The notes: generated from the sequence alone by a model not told the origin. DNA of 64,000 nucleotides from Verrucomicrobiota bacterium (GCA_026397725.1 JAPLUI010000179.1:1-64000); one strand, 5' to 3'. Numbered from the stretch's first letter, positions 17,301-25,032 are shown. Made by a program: numbers and translations.

Positions 17301-18249
17301 CGAGATCGGATGGCAGGGAGGAGGGGCTTGGCGGCTGCAAACCGCCGCCACGGACGACGATGGAGGCGGCATTGACTTCGGCGGAAACTTCGAGGTTGGC
17401 GAGTTCGCCGGATTGTTTCAGTTCGCGCATGCCGATGAGGGCGAGATCCATCAGGGTGACGGGTTGGTCGTCGCGGCCGAGCGCCCGGCGGGTGGCGAGA
17501 TAGGTCTGCCAGGCACGCTGGATCGGTGCCGTGCCGGCAGCGAAGGTGACCCGGTCGATTCGCGTTAGAAAGGTGGTGTGGCGGCAGTGGTCGGACCAAT
17601 AGGTGTCGAGCAGGCGGATTTCGGTTAGGCTGGGGTCGCGGGATTCCTCGTCGCGGAAATGGGTTTGGCAAAACGCGAGGTCGGCTTCGGACATGGCCAG
17701 GCCGAGAGCGCGGCGGAGGTCGGCGAGGCCGGCCGGGGATTGTTGGGTGAAGCCGGTGAGGGTGGGGACGTCGGGAGGGATGGTGGAATCGCGGCGACCG
17801 GTGATCGCCGCCACGGGCACCTCGTGGGAATCCACGGCATTGATGAGGTAGGCTTTGACGCGGGCCAGCTCGTCCGGGCTGAGGGTGCCACCGAGGATGA
17901 TGACCTTGGCGGAAGCGACGAGCGGACGGTCTTTGCCGGTGAGGATTTGCACGCACTGGGCGGCAGAGTCGGCGCGTTGGTCGAATTGGCCGGGCAGATA
18001 TGCCACGGCGAAGGCGGTTTCGTGCGCCGCCAGGCCGAGGGTGGCGGTGGCGGAATCCACCTGTGGCGCGGCGAGAATCAAGCGGGCGGCAGCGGCGAAT
18101 TCCTCAGCCGTGACGCCATCCATGTCGTAGCGCTGGACGATACGGAGGCTGGCGAGGCCGGGCAAGCTGAGGGATTCCCGGAGATCGTGGAGGAGGTGGC
18201 GAGCCTCGGCGTTGAAGTCGGCCAGTTTTTCGACGAAAATGCGGTTCAT
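14389..18249 (-). CDS. purL: phosphoribosylformylglycinamidine synthase, single-chain PurL
   Basis: A 1286-residue enzyme converting FGAR to FGAM with glutamine and ATP in purine biosynthesis. The N-terminal domain starts MNRIFVEKLADF. The synthetase core has DTYWSDHCRHTTFLT, VMFKNETHNHPTEIEPFGGA and GGKDSMSGSCNDL. The C-terminal glutaminase domain begins IPAFPGTNSEYDSAKAF and carries Cys in LGICNGFQALIKTG and His/Glu in SHGEGKFH. All catalytic motifs are present and the frame is unbroken. Five short inserts made of dispersed repeats are translated within it, near residues 295-313, 625-641, 882-901, 969-1000 and 1122-1149, all in linkers or loops between motifs. The start at 18249 is chosen by family alignment; the frame is open to 18381. 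Confidence 0.95.
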   Translation of the reverse strand: MNRIFVEKLADFNAEARHLLHDLRESLSLPGLASLRIVQRYDMDGVTAEEFAAAARLILAAPQVDSATATLGLAAHETAFAVAYLPGQFDQRADSAAQCVQILTGKDRPLVASAKVIILGGTLSPDELARVKAYLINAVDSHEVPVAAITGRRDSTIPPDVPTLTGFTQQSPAGLADLRRALGLAMSEADLAFCQTHFRDEESRDPSLTEIRLLDTYWSDHCRHTTFLTRIDRVTFAAGTAPIQRAWQTYLATRRALGRDDQPVTLMDLALIGMRELKQSGELANLEVSAEVNAASIVVRGGGLQPPSPSSLPSDLDDDWLVMFKNETHNHPTEIEPFGGAATCLGGCIRDPLSGRAYVYQAMRVTGAGDPRTPFSDTLPGKLPQQKICRIAARGYSSYGNQIGLATGQVAEVYHPGYVAKRMEIGAVVAAAPRSQVFRGSPAAGDVILLIGGRTGRDGVGGATGSSKEHTESALENSAEVQKGDAPTERKIQRLFRNPELARKIKVCNDFGAGGVAVAIGEIAPSLAINLDAVPKKYDGLDGTELAISESQERMAVCVDPAEIEFFIRAADRENLECTHVATVTDSGRLIMTWRGKIIVNLSRAFLNTNGVQQSATVQVNAPQGTLQSSICNPRSTIEILQNLNTCSQKGLGEMFDGSVGAGTVLWPFGGRHQLTPPDAMVAKLPLLEGDTDVCTYLSWGFNPYISSWSPFHGAVYAITEAVCKAVAAGARLPDLRLTLQEYFPKPGTDPARWGLPLAALLGAFHAQHALRLAAIGGKDSMSGSCNDLEVPPTLVAFALAPGQASLARSPEFKQAGSTISIVEVPRDADDLPDFQQLRQLADQLHQLNAAGQLLSLHHIGQPGIAAALAKMAFGNGLGFVLGRTGVPPVREDGRPACLDLFTPRHFAFLLEHTEPLPASLTAQPLGHTTPTPTLTLNDQSHSLAALQAAWTTPLESVYPTQAELVANGPQPADRGLKLEVANVAIHHPRSTIRDPRSSNSKPQVLIPAFPGTNSEYDSAKAFREAGAEAAILVFRNLTTAHIAESLTALAAQIRRSQILMFPGGFSAGDEPDGAAKFIATIIRSPRVAEAIMDLLTNRDGLILGICNGFQALIKTGLVPYGEIVDRGSRIADRGSKIGGAAAAIHDPALAPTLVHNDIGRHVSCYVNTRIVSTLSPWLANMRVGDIHTIPISHGEGKFHASATVIAQLAAVGQIATQYCDANGVPSMDIAINPNGSLAAIEGITSPCGRVFGKMAHSERAGRHVAKNIPGNKHQPVFAAGVAYFA
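14807..14883. repeat. heptad-repeat hairpin inside purL (insert near residues 1122-1149)
   Basis: ggatcgtggatcgc at 14807-14820 is followed, after a 14-base spacer, by seven units of 7 bp (cgatctt, cgatcca, cgatccg three times, cgatcca, cgatctc) at 14835-14883. The two parts are inverted relative to each other and could fold into a hairpin. In the protein it reads as Arg/Ile/Asp/Ser repeats just after the glutaminase Cys motif. Confidence 0.8.
15256..15333. repeat. heptad-repeat hairpin inside purL (insert near residues 969-1000)
   Basis: Six units ggatcgt/ggatcgc/ggatggt follow with an exact 7-bp period at 15256-15297. An inverted counterpart atccgcgatccgc lies at 15321-15333. It falls in the linker between the synthetase core and the glutaminase domain. 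Confidence 0.8.
15554..15598. repeat. paired GGCG-GGA-CGCC palindromes inside purL
   Basis: agacaggcgggacgcccgtct at 15554-15574 and gacgggcgggacgccggtc at 15580-15598 are two near-palindromes of the same type. In the protein they read as GRTGVPPVREDGRPACL near residues 882-901, which looks foreign to PurL. Confidence 0.75.
16340..16368. repeat. 7-bp-period tract inside purL (near residues 625-641)
   Basis: Units tggatcg, cggattg, caaatcg and atgattg follow with a 7-bp period. The translation SSICNPRSTIE interrupts the stretch before the conserved LNTCSQKGLGEMFD motif. Confidence 0.65.
17330..17349. repeat. small hairpin inside purL (near residues 295-313)
   Basis: Six-bp arms ggcggc (17330-17335) and gccgcc (17344-17349) lie in a segment translated RGGGLQPPSPSSLPS, directly before the conserved WLVMFKNETHNHP motif. 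The segment looks like an added loop, by comparison with remembered PurL sequences. Confidence 0.5.
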
Positions 18250-18355
18250 GGGGCGGCGTGGCTCGGCGGAGCGCCGGATGCTAGGGGGCCGGGCGGGCAG
18301 CGCAAGCGGAATGGGCCGGCGGCGGCGAAATGTTGCGGCCCGCCAGTGGGTCGGT

Positions 18356-19219
18356 TCAAGCCTCCGGGACTGCGGCCGCATGGTGAGCGGGTTCCGGATC
18401 GAGCAAGCCGTGTTTCACGAGAAAGCCATCGGCGGCGGCAACCGTCATTTCAAAGTTCACATGGCTGACGTTGAAATTGAAGAAGCTGTGATCGGCCCGC
18501 TCGTATTCGAGCAATTCGCAGACATTGCGCCACCACCGCAGGCGGCTGTGGAAGCGTTTGACCTCCGCAAAGGGCGCAATGCGGTCGGACTTGCCATGAA
18601 ACAACAGCATCGGCGGCAGTTTCATGCGAACCAGCGAGGTGGGACTGCAGGAGGTTGCCGTCTTGGCATTCGGAAAGCGCTCCGCCCCCTGCCCTTTCGG
18701 CGTGGTGTTGACGATCGAACTGAACAGCAGCAGGGCCTGCGGGCGACAATCAATCCCGTCGATCGGCGGCAACTGCTTCGGCTTCGGCATGGCCGTCAGC
18801 AGGGCCAGAAACGCCCCGCCAGCCGCCCCGCCGATGGTGACGCGGGCGGGGTCGAGATTGAAGGTGGCGGCGTATTGTCGCAGCCAGCGAATCGCTTCGC
18901 GGGCATCTTCGATGGCTTCCATGGGCCCGGTGCCGTGTTTGGATAGAATCCGGGTTTCCACGGCCACGGCGACGGCCCCGCGGCTGGCGAAGTGCAGGCA
19001 ATGCGGGACAAACTGGGTGGGCATCGGCGCATCCCACAGGCCGCCGTGGAAAAAGACCACGGCGGGCCGGGGCACGCTGGCGGTTTGCCTGGGCCAAAAC
19101 AGATGGGCCAGCACCTCCCCCTGCGGAGTCTGGCGGTAAACGTAGGACGAGGCATCTTCAAGCAACCTCCGGTCATGTGCCTCGCCGAGGGGCGGCACTC
19201 TTAGTAGGATACTGCTCAT
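18356..19219 (-). CDS. alpha/beta-hydrolase-fold protein lacking the nucleophile Ser
   Basis: A 287-residue protein of the esterase/lipase (BD-FAE or acetyl-esterase-like) fold. The oxyanion-hole motif VVFFHGGLWD, the acid in LLFHGKSDRIAP and a His in ERADHSFFNF are all present. The nucleophile elbow, usually G-x-S-x-G, reads VTIGGAAGGAFLALL, so Ala replaces the catalytic Ser. If the base is correct, this is either a pseudoenzyme or not a serine hydrolase. There is no signal peptide. An upstream ATG (19291) would overlap the divergent neighbour, so the start at 19219 is preferred. Confidence 0.75.
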   Translation of the reverse strand: MSSILLRVPPLGEAHDRRLLEDASSYVYRQTPQGEVLAHLFWPRQTASVPRPAVVFFHGGLWDAPMPTQFVPHCLHFASRGAVAVAVETRILSKHGTGPMEAIEDAREAIRWLRQYAATFNLDPARVTIGGAAGGAFLALLTAMPKPKQLPPIDGIDCRPQALLLFSSIVNTTPKGQGAERFPNAKTATSCSPTSLVRMKLPPMLLFHGKSDRIAPFAEVKRFHSRLRWWRNVCELLEYERADHSFFNFNVSHVNFEMTVAAADGFLVKHGLLDPEPAHHAAAVPEA

Positions 19220-19302
19220 GCTGGGATCGATTGTTCGGCACGATTGGCGGACACGCAATTTGTTTGTTGTGAAAGTCGGCATTTTGTCCAATGGTTTCGC
19301 CC

Positions 19303-20181
19303 ATGAGATACCATATTCTTGTTTTCAGTACCATCGTGACGACGTTTTCCGCAGCGCAGGTTGAGTTGCGCCCGGCTTTGGAGAAGACCTATAACACCTG
19401 GCGGGAATCGATCATCCGGAAAGATGCGGCAAGCTGGCAGCGGGTGACCGCCACCCACCGCCGGGTGGAGGTGCGCAACCGCATCGTTGCCGAAAAGCTG
19501 CCGTTTCCGGCGGCGGTATTCAACCTGCCCGCGCCGCCGCCCGCGCTCACCGGACTGCGCTTCCTGGAGGCACCCCACCACGGTCCCACCGCCAGGGCCT
19601 CCTATTTTGGCAAGATCGACTTCGGGGTGGGCGGTTCACCCACGGACAACCTGCTGGTGCTCTCCTTCGTCAGCGAGAATGGCGGCTGGCGCTACGACCG
19701 GGCGGATTACGTCAACCTTGAAGCCCTGCCGGAGGTGCGCCGGGAGTTGGGGGCCGGCATTCTAACCTATCTGAAGGAAACCCCGGAAGCCCGGCCGTCC
19801 GGCACGATTCCACCGACGCCGATCGAGGCGCCGGCGGCCAAGTACATTGCGAAAGTCTATGTTTTTTGCCCGGGCCGCGAGGTGAAGGTGCAGGTCAACA
19901 AGATCAGCCATCACCGGTTCGCCAACGCCAAGGAAGCGGAAATTGTCATCGGCGGTGCGGTCGACGGCCCCAATGAGGTGCAATATGCCATCACCCAGCT
20001 CCCCGGCGGCACCGGCAAGGAAGCGCTCACCGTGCGGGTCTATCTGCTGTCCCAAGTCCAGGGCGTGAAACCGCTCAAGGCCTTCGAATACCAAATGTCA
20101 GAGAACCGGGCTCCCGCAGCCTTCGGCAGCGGCAGCTTCAACGTCGATGCGGCCATGGTCGCCAAGCTGATGGGGAAATAG
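19303..20181 (+). CDS. secreted conserved hypothetical protein
   Basis: A 292-residue protein with a short signal peptide (MRYHILVFSTIVTTFSAAQ). There are no enzyme motifs that I recognise. The central segment (FVSENGGWRYDRADYVNLE) resembles the NTF2/'Cif'-like style of small periplasmic proteins, and the C-terminal half is beta-rich. The ATG at 19291 is an alternative start four codons upstream. It is divergent from the hydrolase-fold gene, with about 80 bases between the starts. Confidence 0.6.
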   Translation: MRYHILVFSTIVTTFSAAQVELRPALEKTYNTWRESIIRKDAASWQRVTATHRRVEVRNRIVAEKLPFPAAVFNLPAPPPALTGLRFLEAPHHGPTARASYFGKIDFGVGGSPTDNLLVLSFVSENGGWRYDRADYVNLEALPEVRRELGAGILTYLKETPEARPSGTIPPTPIEAPAAKYIAKVYVFCPGREVKVQVNKISHHRFANAKEAEIVIGGAVDGPNEVQYAITQLPGGTGKEALTVRVYLLSQVQGVKPLKAFEYQMSENRAPAAFGSGSFNVDAAMVAKLMGK

Positions 20182-20315
20182 ATGTTGGGGCAAGGCCAGC
20201 GTTGTCCGGACCAATGTAACCGGCAGGCACCCGGGCGCGTCTCAGGTTCCAGTGAGTGCGGGTTGCCGCTGCTGGTGCTTCGCCTCACGCCAGAATGCAC
20301 CAACACCAATTCGTC

Positions 20316-21458
20316 ATGAAAAGAACCACCTCAACACTGCTCGCCACGGCCCTGCTGTTTGGCGTTGCCACCATCAAGGTCGATGCCCAAACCCGCAAAC
20401 CGTTTGGCACCGGCGAACTCCCGGAGTTACTCAAGCCCTATGATCTGAACAACGACGGCAAGCTCTCGGTCGAGGAACGCCAGGCCTATGAAAAGGCTCT
20501 CCGTGACGCGAGACCCCATCGCCCGGGAATCACCAACCCGTGGGATACCAATGGCGACGGCGTCCTTTCCGACGATGAAAAACAAGCCGCGCGGGATGCC
20601 ATCGCAGCCAAGATGCTCGAAGAGCGGACCAGGCGCTTCGACGAACTCGATGTGGACAAGGACGGCTTGCTTACGGCCACGGAGCTGCAGAAAATTCCGC
20701 ACCTCGATCCCGCTCGGATTGCGGACATGATCGCCCATCTGGACACGGATGGCGATGGCATGATCAGCAAGGCCGAGTTCCTCGCCGCGATGACCCCGGT
20801 TGAGCCGCCGCTGCCGGGCTTCCCGCTGCCCCAGCCACTCCCGGCCCTCACCATCCCGGCACCGCCGCTGCTCGCCGCTTTCGACACGAACAACGACAGA
20901 CAACTCTCGGAAGCCGAAGTCGCCGCCATGCTCACCGCCCTCGATAAAGACAGCGATGGCACGGTTGCGGTGGCAGAATGGAATGCCTACCTGCTAGCCC
21001 ATCCGGAATTGCTGCCACTGCCGCCCTTCCCGTTGTTCCAACCGTTCCCGACCCGTGCCATCCCGGCACCGCAGATGCTGATGGCCTTTGACACCAACAA
21101 GGACCGCTGGCTCTCGACCGCCGAACTCGCCTTGATGAAAACCGCCCTGGACACCGACAGCAATGGCACGATTGCGGTGGCCGAATGGAATGCCTACCTG
21201 CTGGCCCATCCGGAATTGCTGCCACTGCCGCCCTTCCCGCTGCACCAACCGATCATCTTCGGCATCCCGACGCCGCCGCTGCTGGCGCTGTTCGACACCA
21301 ACAACGACCGCTTGCTCTCGTCCGCCGAACTCGCCTTACTCATCACGGCTTTGGACGCCGACACCGATGGCACGGTTTCGGCGGCAGAATGGAAGACCTA
21401 TCTGCTGGCCCATCCGGAATTGCTGCCGCCCCCACCCCCCGGCCCCGGACCACACTGA
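20316..21458 (+). CDS. secreted protein with ten EF-hand loops
   Basis: A 380-residue protein with a signal peptide (MKRTTSTLLATALLFGVATI). Ten EF-hand-type calcium loops are visible: DLNNDGKLSVEE, DTNGDGVLSDDE, DVDKDGLLTATE, DTDGDGMISKAE, DTNNDRQLSEAE, DKDSDGTVAVAE, DTNKDRWLSTAE, DTDSNGTIAVAE, DTNNDRLLSSAE and DADTDGTVSAAE. The last six form three tandem modules of about 65 residues joined by a HPELLPLPPFPL-type proline linker, which are near-identical at DNA level and so recently duplicated. In each of these modules the first loop has Arg in place of the usual central Gly. It is probably an extracellular calcium-binding protein. Confidence 0.85.
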   Translation: MKRTTSTLLATALLFGVATIKVDAQTRKPFGTGELPELLKPYDLNNDGKLSVEERQAYEKALRDARPHRPGITNPWDTNGDGVLSDDEKQAARDAIAAKMLEERTRRFDELDVDKDGLLTATELQKIPHLDPARIADMIAHLDTDGDGMISKAEFLAAMTPVEPPLPGFPLPQPLPALTIPAPPLLAAFDTNNDRQLSEAEVAAMLTALDKDSDGTVAVAEWNAYLLAHPELLPLPPFPLFQPFPTRAIPAPQMLMAFDTNKDRWLSTAELALMKTALDTDSNGTIAVAEWNAYLLAHPELLPLPPFPLHQPIIFGIPTPPLLALFDTNNDRLLSSAELALLITALDADTDGTVSAAEWKTYLLAHPELLPPPPPGPGPH

Positions 21459-21593
21459 AACCGGCTGAAATCAGGAGTTTACATAACCATCATATTCCTA
21501 CACGCTCAGGTGGCCCGCAGTTCTGCGGGCCGCCTTTGGCGTCTCTCCCAACCAGCTCATTCCCCCGCCAATCCCGCCGCTTCGAGTGCCTTC

Positions 21594-22694
21594 ATGTCCC
21601 CCCTGCCGCAACCATTCTTCCGGTGCTGCGCTCGCCTCGGCTGGCTCGTCCTCCCGCTGGCAGCCTGGCCGTTGGCACGCGGCGGCGAAGCCTACTTCAC
21701 CGGCTTTGAAAACTTTGCGGCAGGCGATGACAAAATCATCGGCACGGACTCATGGGTGGGGTCGCACCCCGGCGCGAAGCTTCACGGGGTCATGAGCGAA
21801 GCCGAGCACGGCGTCCTGGGCATCGGCAATGCCGCGTTCATCGGCGGGTTCGCGACCAGTACCACCAACCCTGACACCAGCACCAGCAAGACCGTCCATA
21901 TCCGGCGACCGGTGAATCTCGACCCGCTCGCCCTGAATGAGGAAGTCGCAACCTTCAGCGTGGTTTTCGGCATCAAGGACTCGTCGAGCGCCTCGCTCAT
22001 CGGCGGCTCGAATCCGGCACGCTACAAACGGGATAACTTCGAGTTCCTGATCTACAATCAGACGGGCTACCTGCTGGCGGGCGTGCAATTCGACAACACG
22101 ACGCTGGACACCACCGTCACTCCCAACCTCCCACGCCGGCTGATCTACCGGGTGGCGTGGAATGCCAGTAGCGCAGCGTTCCAGTACGTGCTGAGCGCCT
22201 ACACCTTTCTGCCGGAAACGCTGGAAACCCTGCAATTCATGATCAACTATCGGACCAACCTGTGGACGGCGACCTTGTCTGACGTGCCGATTTTCCAGGA
22301 CCTGCCGTTCTACTCCGGACCGCAGACCAAGAACCTTGGATCCATCATGGTGAAGATGGGCGTGACCAATTCCACTTACAACCCCACCACCAAGGTCACC
22401 ACCCTCCTGCCCGGTGACAACTACCTGATGTTCGACGACTACACCGTGAGAACGGATGCGGTGAATACGACGCTGACGGTGAGCAAGACCTGCACGGGCA
22501 CGCCAATCCTCACTTGGAACGAGGACGCCGACTATACCTATCAGGTGCAGTATTCCAGTGACTACAGGACCTGGCAAACCGATTTGGCCGGGGCCAGCCA
22601 CCAGGCGGCACTCACCGGAATGGCGACCTTCGCCGATCCGACCACGCCGGTTGCCGCAAGACGTTATTACCGGGTAAAACGCTCGTATCCATGA
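21594..22694 (+). CDS. secreted beta-sandwich hypothetical protein
   Basis: A 366-residue exported protein. The signal region MSPLPQPFFRCCARLGWLVL runs to 'AWPLARGGEA', and mature sequence begins near EAYFTGFENF. The body is Thr/Asn-rich and beta-strand-like, in the manner of LamG/PEP-CTERM-type surface proteins, and includes FSVVFGIKDSSSASL and NYLMFDDYTV. The C-terminus ends with an immunoglobulin-like segment (LTWNEDADYTYQVQYSSDYR) closing in 'ARRYYRVKRSYP', a common ending of secreted verrucomicrobial proteins. Function is unknown. The frame extends 28 codons upstream without support. Confidence 0.6.
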   Translation: MSPLPQPFFRCCARLGWLVLPLAAWPLARGGEAYFTGFENFAAGDDKIIGTDSWVGSHPGAKLHGVMSEAEHGVLGIGNAAFIGGFATSTTNPDTSTSKTVHIRRPVNLDPLALNEEVATFSVVFGIKDSSSASLIGGSNPARYKRDNFEFLIYNQTGYLLAGVQFDNTTLDTTVTPNLPRRLIYRVAWNASSAAFQYVLSAYTFLPETLETLQFMINYRTNLWTATLSDVPIFQDLPFYSGPQTKNLGSIMVKMGVTNSTYNPTTKVTTLLPGDNYLMFDDYTVRTDAVNTTLTVSKTCTGTPILTWNEDADYTYQVQYSSDYRTWQTDLAGASHQAALTGMATFADPTTPVAARRYYRVKRSYP

Positions 22695-22769
22695 AGCCAT
22701 CCACCAACCCGATTCGGCACGGCACCTGTAACCCGACCGGCAGTTACTGCGTCTGAAAGACCAACGAGG

Positions 22770-23372
22770 GTGGCACCCGAAACTCCAGCACAACCCCCCG
22801 ATTGGAATGCACTCATCGAACAAGCGAAAATTGGCGACGATGCGGCGGCGACCCGCCTGGTCGAGGCTTTGCACGGGCATGTGCTTCGGATTGTTCGCAA
22901 CCACCTGCCGCGTTGCGCGGACGAACAGGACTTGGTCCAGGAGGTGTTCATGAAGGTCTTTGCCAACCTCGAGGGTTTCCGTGCCACCCAACCGTTCCCG
23001 AACTGGGTGGCGCGGATCTCGCTCAATACCTGCTACGATCAACTGCGCAAACAGAAGGTGCGGGCCGAGGTCCGCTTCGCCGATCTCAGCAGCGAGGATG
23101 TCGAGTTTGTCGAGTCGATCATGGCGCATACCCCGCCAGAATCCGCTGCCGTACCGGACTGTGACGGCAGAAGCCTGGTGGACAAACTCCTGGCCACCCT
23201 CAACCCGCGCGAACGCTTGGTCCTGCAAATGATCGATCTGGAAAAAAGAACCGTCAGGGAAGTTTGCGAACTCACCGGCTGGGGCGAAAGCAAGGTCAAG
23301 GTGACCGCCATGCGGGCTCGCAAGAAACTCAATTGCAACCTCAAGCAACTCGAAGGAAAACTCCGCACATGA
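22770..23372 (+). CDS. ECF-type RNA polymerase sigma factor
   Basis: A 200-residue sigma-70 group 4 factor. Region 2 is seen in ADEQDLVQEVFMKVFANLEGF and WVARISLNTCYDQLRKQK. Region 4 has the helix-turn-helix ERLVLQMIDLEKRTVREVCE and GESKVKVTAMRARKKL. It starts with GTG in the sequence shown. The stop codon overlaps the ATG of the next gene (ATGA), and two further genes follow closely, so the sigma factor heads a four-gene operon of envelope proteins. By analogy it would be held by the downstream membrane protein and respond to envelope stress. Confidence 0.85.
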   Translation: MAPETPAQPPDWNALIEQAKIGDDAAATRLVEALHGHVLRIVRNHLPRCADEQDLVQEVFMKVFANLEGFRATQPFPNWVARISLNTCYDQLRKQKVRAEVRFADLSSEDVEFVESIMAHTPPESAAVPDCDGRSLVDKLLATLNPRERLVLQMIDLEKRTVREVCELTGWGESKVKVTAMRARKKLNCNLKQLEGKLRT

Positions 23373-23662
23373 AAGACCAATCCGCATCCTGGGAGGCCAT
23401 CGCGGCCAGGCTCGGCAGTGAGACCGGACCGGCTGGGGATGCCGTGCCGTTTGGCTTCGCCACGCGGGTGGTGAGCTGGTGGCGTGCGGCGCAGCGGGAG
23501 GAGAAACTCCGGCGCTGGAGCCTCTGGTCGCTGCGGGCGGCCGTGTGTTCGGCGGCGCTTTGCGCCCTGGTGATGATTTTCAGCTCGCGCGACGGTGAGC
23601 CGCCGATTCTGCTCACGCCGCCATCTGCGGAATTCCTCGCCCCTCCACTTTCCAACCCGTGA
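23369..23662 (+). CDS. small single-pass membrane protein, candidate anti-sigma partner
   Basis: A 97-residue protein with a cytoplasmic N-terminus of about 50 residues, one membrane helix (LRAAVCSAALCALVMIF) and a short periplasmic tail. It has no zinc-binding anti-sigma (ZAS) His/Cys motif. Its ATG overlaps the sigma-factor stop and its stop overlaps the next GTG, so translation is probably coupled. The anti-sigma role is inferred purely from position and topology. Confidence 0.65.
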   Translation: MKDQSASWEAIAARLGSETGPAGDAVPFGFATRVVSWWRAAQREEKLRRWSLWSLRAAVCSAALCALVMIFSSRDGEPPILLTPPSAEFLAPPLSNP

Positions 23663-24114
23663 CACGCTTCATCCAACACTATGGAATCCTCGTCTTGAGC
23701 CTGCTCACGCTCTTCGCATCCGGCCTGTGCATCGGACGGCTCACCGCGCGGCGACCGCAACCTGCCATGCTGCCCGCGCTTGACACGCCCGCCGGGCCCG
23801 AGTCCTGGGTGGCGGCCGCCAGCCGGGGCCTGGTGCGGGATTTGCACCTCGACGAGGCGCAGGAGCTACAGGTGCGGCAGCAACTTGAGCCGGTCGCGCT
23901 GGCGATTTTCACCGACCAGGAGCGGGTGCTGTTTCAGATGCATCTGCGCCTGCTGGAGCTTCACGACACGCTGGCCAAGGCAGATTCGTTAGATCAGGAC
24001 CAGCTCGAGCGCTTGGTGGTGAGCCGGGCCAAACTAAGAGAGTTGATCATCCGCAAGTTTCCGCTTAGAGTCCGTGACAACCCGGCCTTGGCCATCGGCA
24101 ATGAATCCAAATAG
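23659..24114 (+). CDS. membrane-anchored periplasmic helical protein (Spy/heavy-metal-sensor-like)
   Basis: A 151-residue protein with an N-terminal membrane anchor (YGILVLSLLTLFASGLCIG) and a periplasmic helical domain. It contains LHLDEAQELQVRQQLEPVAL and a second helix rich in Glu/Leu (HLRLLELHDTLAKADSL). The 'L-x-L-D/T-x-x-Q' pattern recalls CpxP/Spy and heavy-metal-resistance proteins of envelope stress systems. It starts with GTG, overlapping the previous stop. Confidence 0.6.
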   Translation: MTRFIQHYGILVLSLLTLFASGLCIGRLTARRPQPAMLPALDTPAGPESWVAAASRGLVRDLHLDEAQELQVRQQLEPVALAIFTDQERVLFQMHLRLLELHDTLAKADSLDQDQLERLVVSRAKLRELIIRKFPLRVRDNPALAIGNESK

Positions 24115-24126
24115 CCAGCACCCACC

Positions 24127-24888
24127 ATGAAATCCACCCCTTGGCTCGCCCTCGCCGCCGCTTTCGCCGGGAGTGCCGTCGCATGCGGCTTCTACATCCT
24201 GCGGCATCCTGAAGCAGCATGGGCCGCCAACGAAGCTGCCTCGAAAACCAACCTGCAGGCCGGCGGGCGGAGTCGGACGGGTACCGACGACTCTGCCGAC
24301 TCGGTGGGGAAACATTTCGCCGCGCCCGGCGAGAATCATCGCACCGGCAGCCAGACGGCGTCTCGCGGGTCCCTCCCGATGCCACTTCGGAAGGCGCTCG
24401 CGGCCCCGCCATCCGGCGGGAATCCCGTGTTATCGGAAGCCCAATGGCGGGCGAATGCCGCCAAGGTCGAGCTGGAGGCCAACCACGAACTCGACCGCTT
24501 GGTCGGCTTGCTCAATCTCGATTCCGCCCAGCAGGCCAAGATCTTTGCATCCCTGGCACGGCAATCGAGCCATTGGGTGCCCGGCATGCAAATCGACGGC
24601 GGCCAGGCAACGGGCTCCGGCACTGCGGGCCAACCGGTGGCGGTGGCATCCGACGTGTCCGATTTTCTCAGTGCCGAGCAACAACAGACGCTCCTCCAGG
24701 AGGAATCGGATCGGCTGGCGTGGTGGGAGGAAGTGCTGCCACAACTCCTGCCGCCGACGCTGCCAAACGATGCCACCGTGACCTCGCCGCCAGAGAGCAG
24801 CACCTCAGCGGACGCCTCGACAGGCGATGCCGGGCAGCCCCCGGAGACGAAGCAGTTTGAAGACGACGGAAGGTTGTTGGAGGAATGA
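24127..24888 (+). CDS. secreted or anchored helical protein at the end of the sigma-factor operon
   Basis: A 253-residue protein with a signal/anchor (STPWLALAAAFAGSAVACGF), a variable Ala/Gly/Ser-rich stretch to about residue 95, and a helical core (ANHELDRLVGLLNLDSAQQA). Near residues 180-200 comes VSDFLSAEQQQTLLQEESDR, and the tail is acidic and Thr/Ser-rich. 'LNLDSAQQAKIF' and 'LSAEQQQ' are again the Spy-like 'L-x-Q' style. It lies 12 bases after the preceding gene. The function is not known. Confidence 0.55.
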   Translation: MKSTPWLALAAAFAGSAVACGFYILRHPEAAWAANEAASKTNLQAGGRSRTGTDDSADSVGKHFAAPGENHRTGSQTASRGSLPMPLRKALAAPPSGGNPVLSEAQWRANAAKVELEANHELDRLVGLLNLDSAQQAKIFASLARQSSHWVPGMQIDGGQATGSGTAGQPVAVASDVSDFLSAEQQQTLLQEESDRLAWWEEVLPQLLPPTLPNDATVTSPPESSTSADASTGDAGQPPETKQFEDDGRLLEE

Positions 24889-25032
24889 CCGGAAGCGGCG
24901 CGGCGGGCCGGCATTGTCCCGCCGGGGTGGCGTGTCAATTTTCCAAGCAACCATGGTCTCGGGGGCCACGGCGGATTTTTGCACGGGAGTATTACGGTAA
25001 CTTGACGCGCATGGCCAGCGGCGTCAAGCAGC

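Noticed and set aside
21750..23387. 545-codon minus-strand frame across the secreted protein and sigma-factor genes
   Set aside because: It has no motif and runs opposite two supported genes with signal-peptide and sigma-factor motifs.
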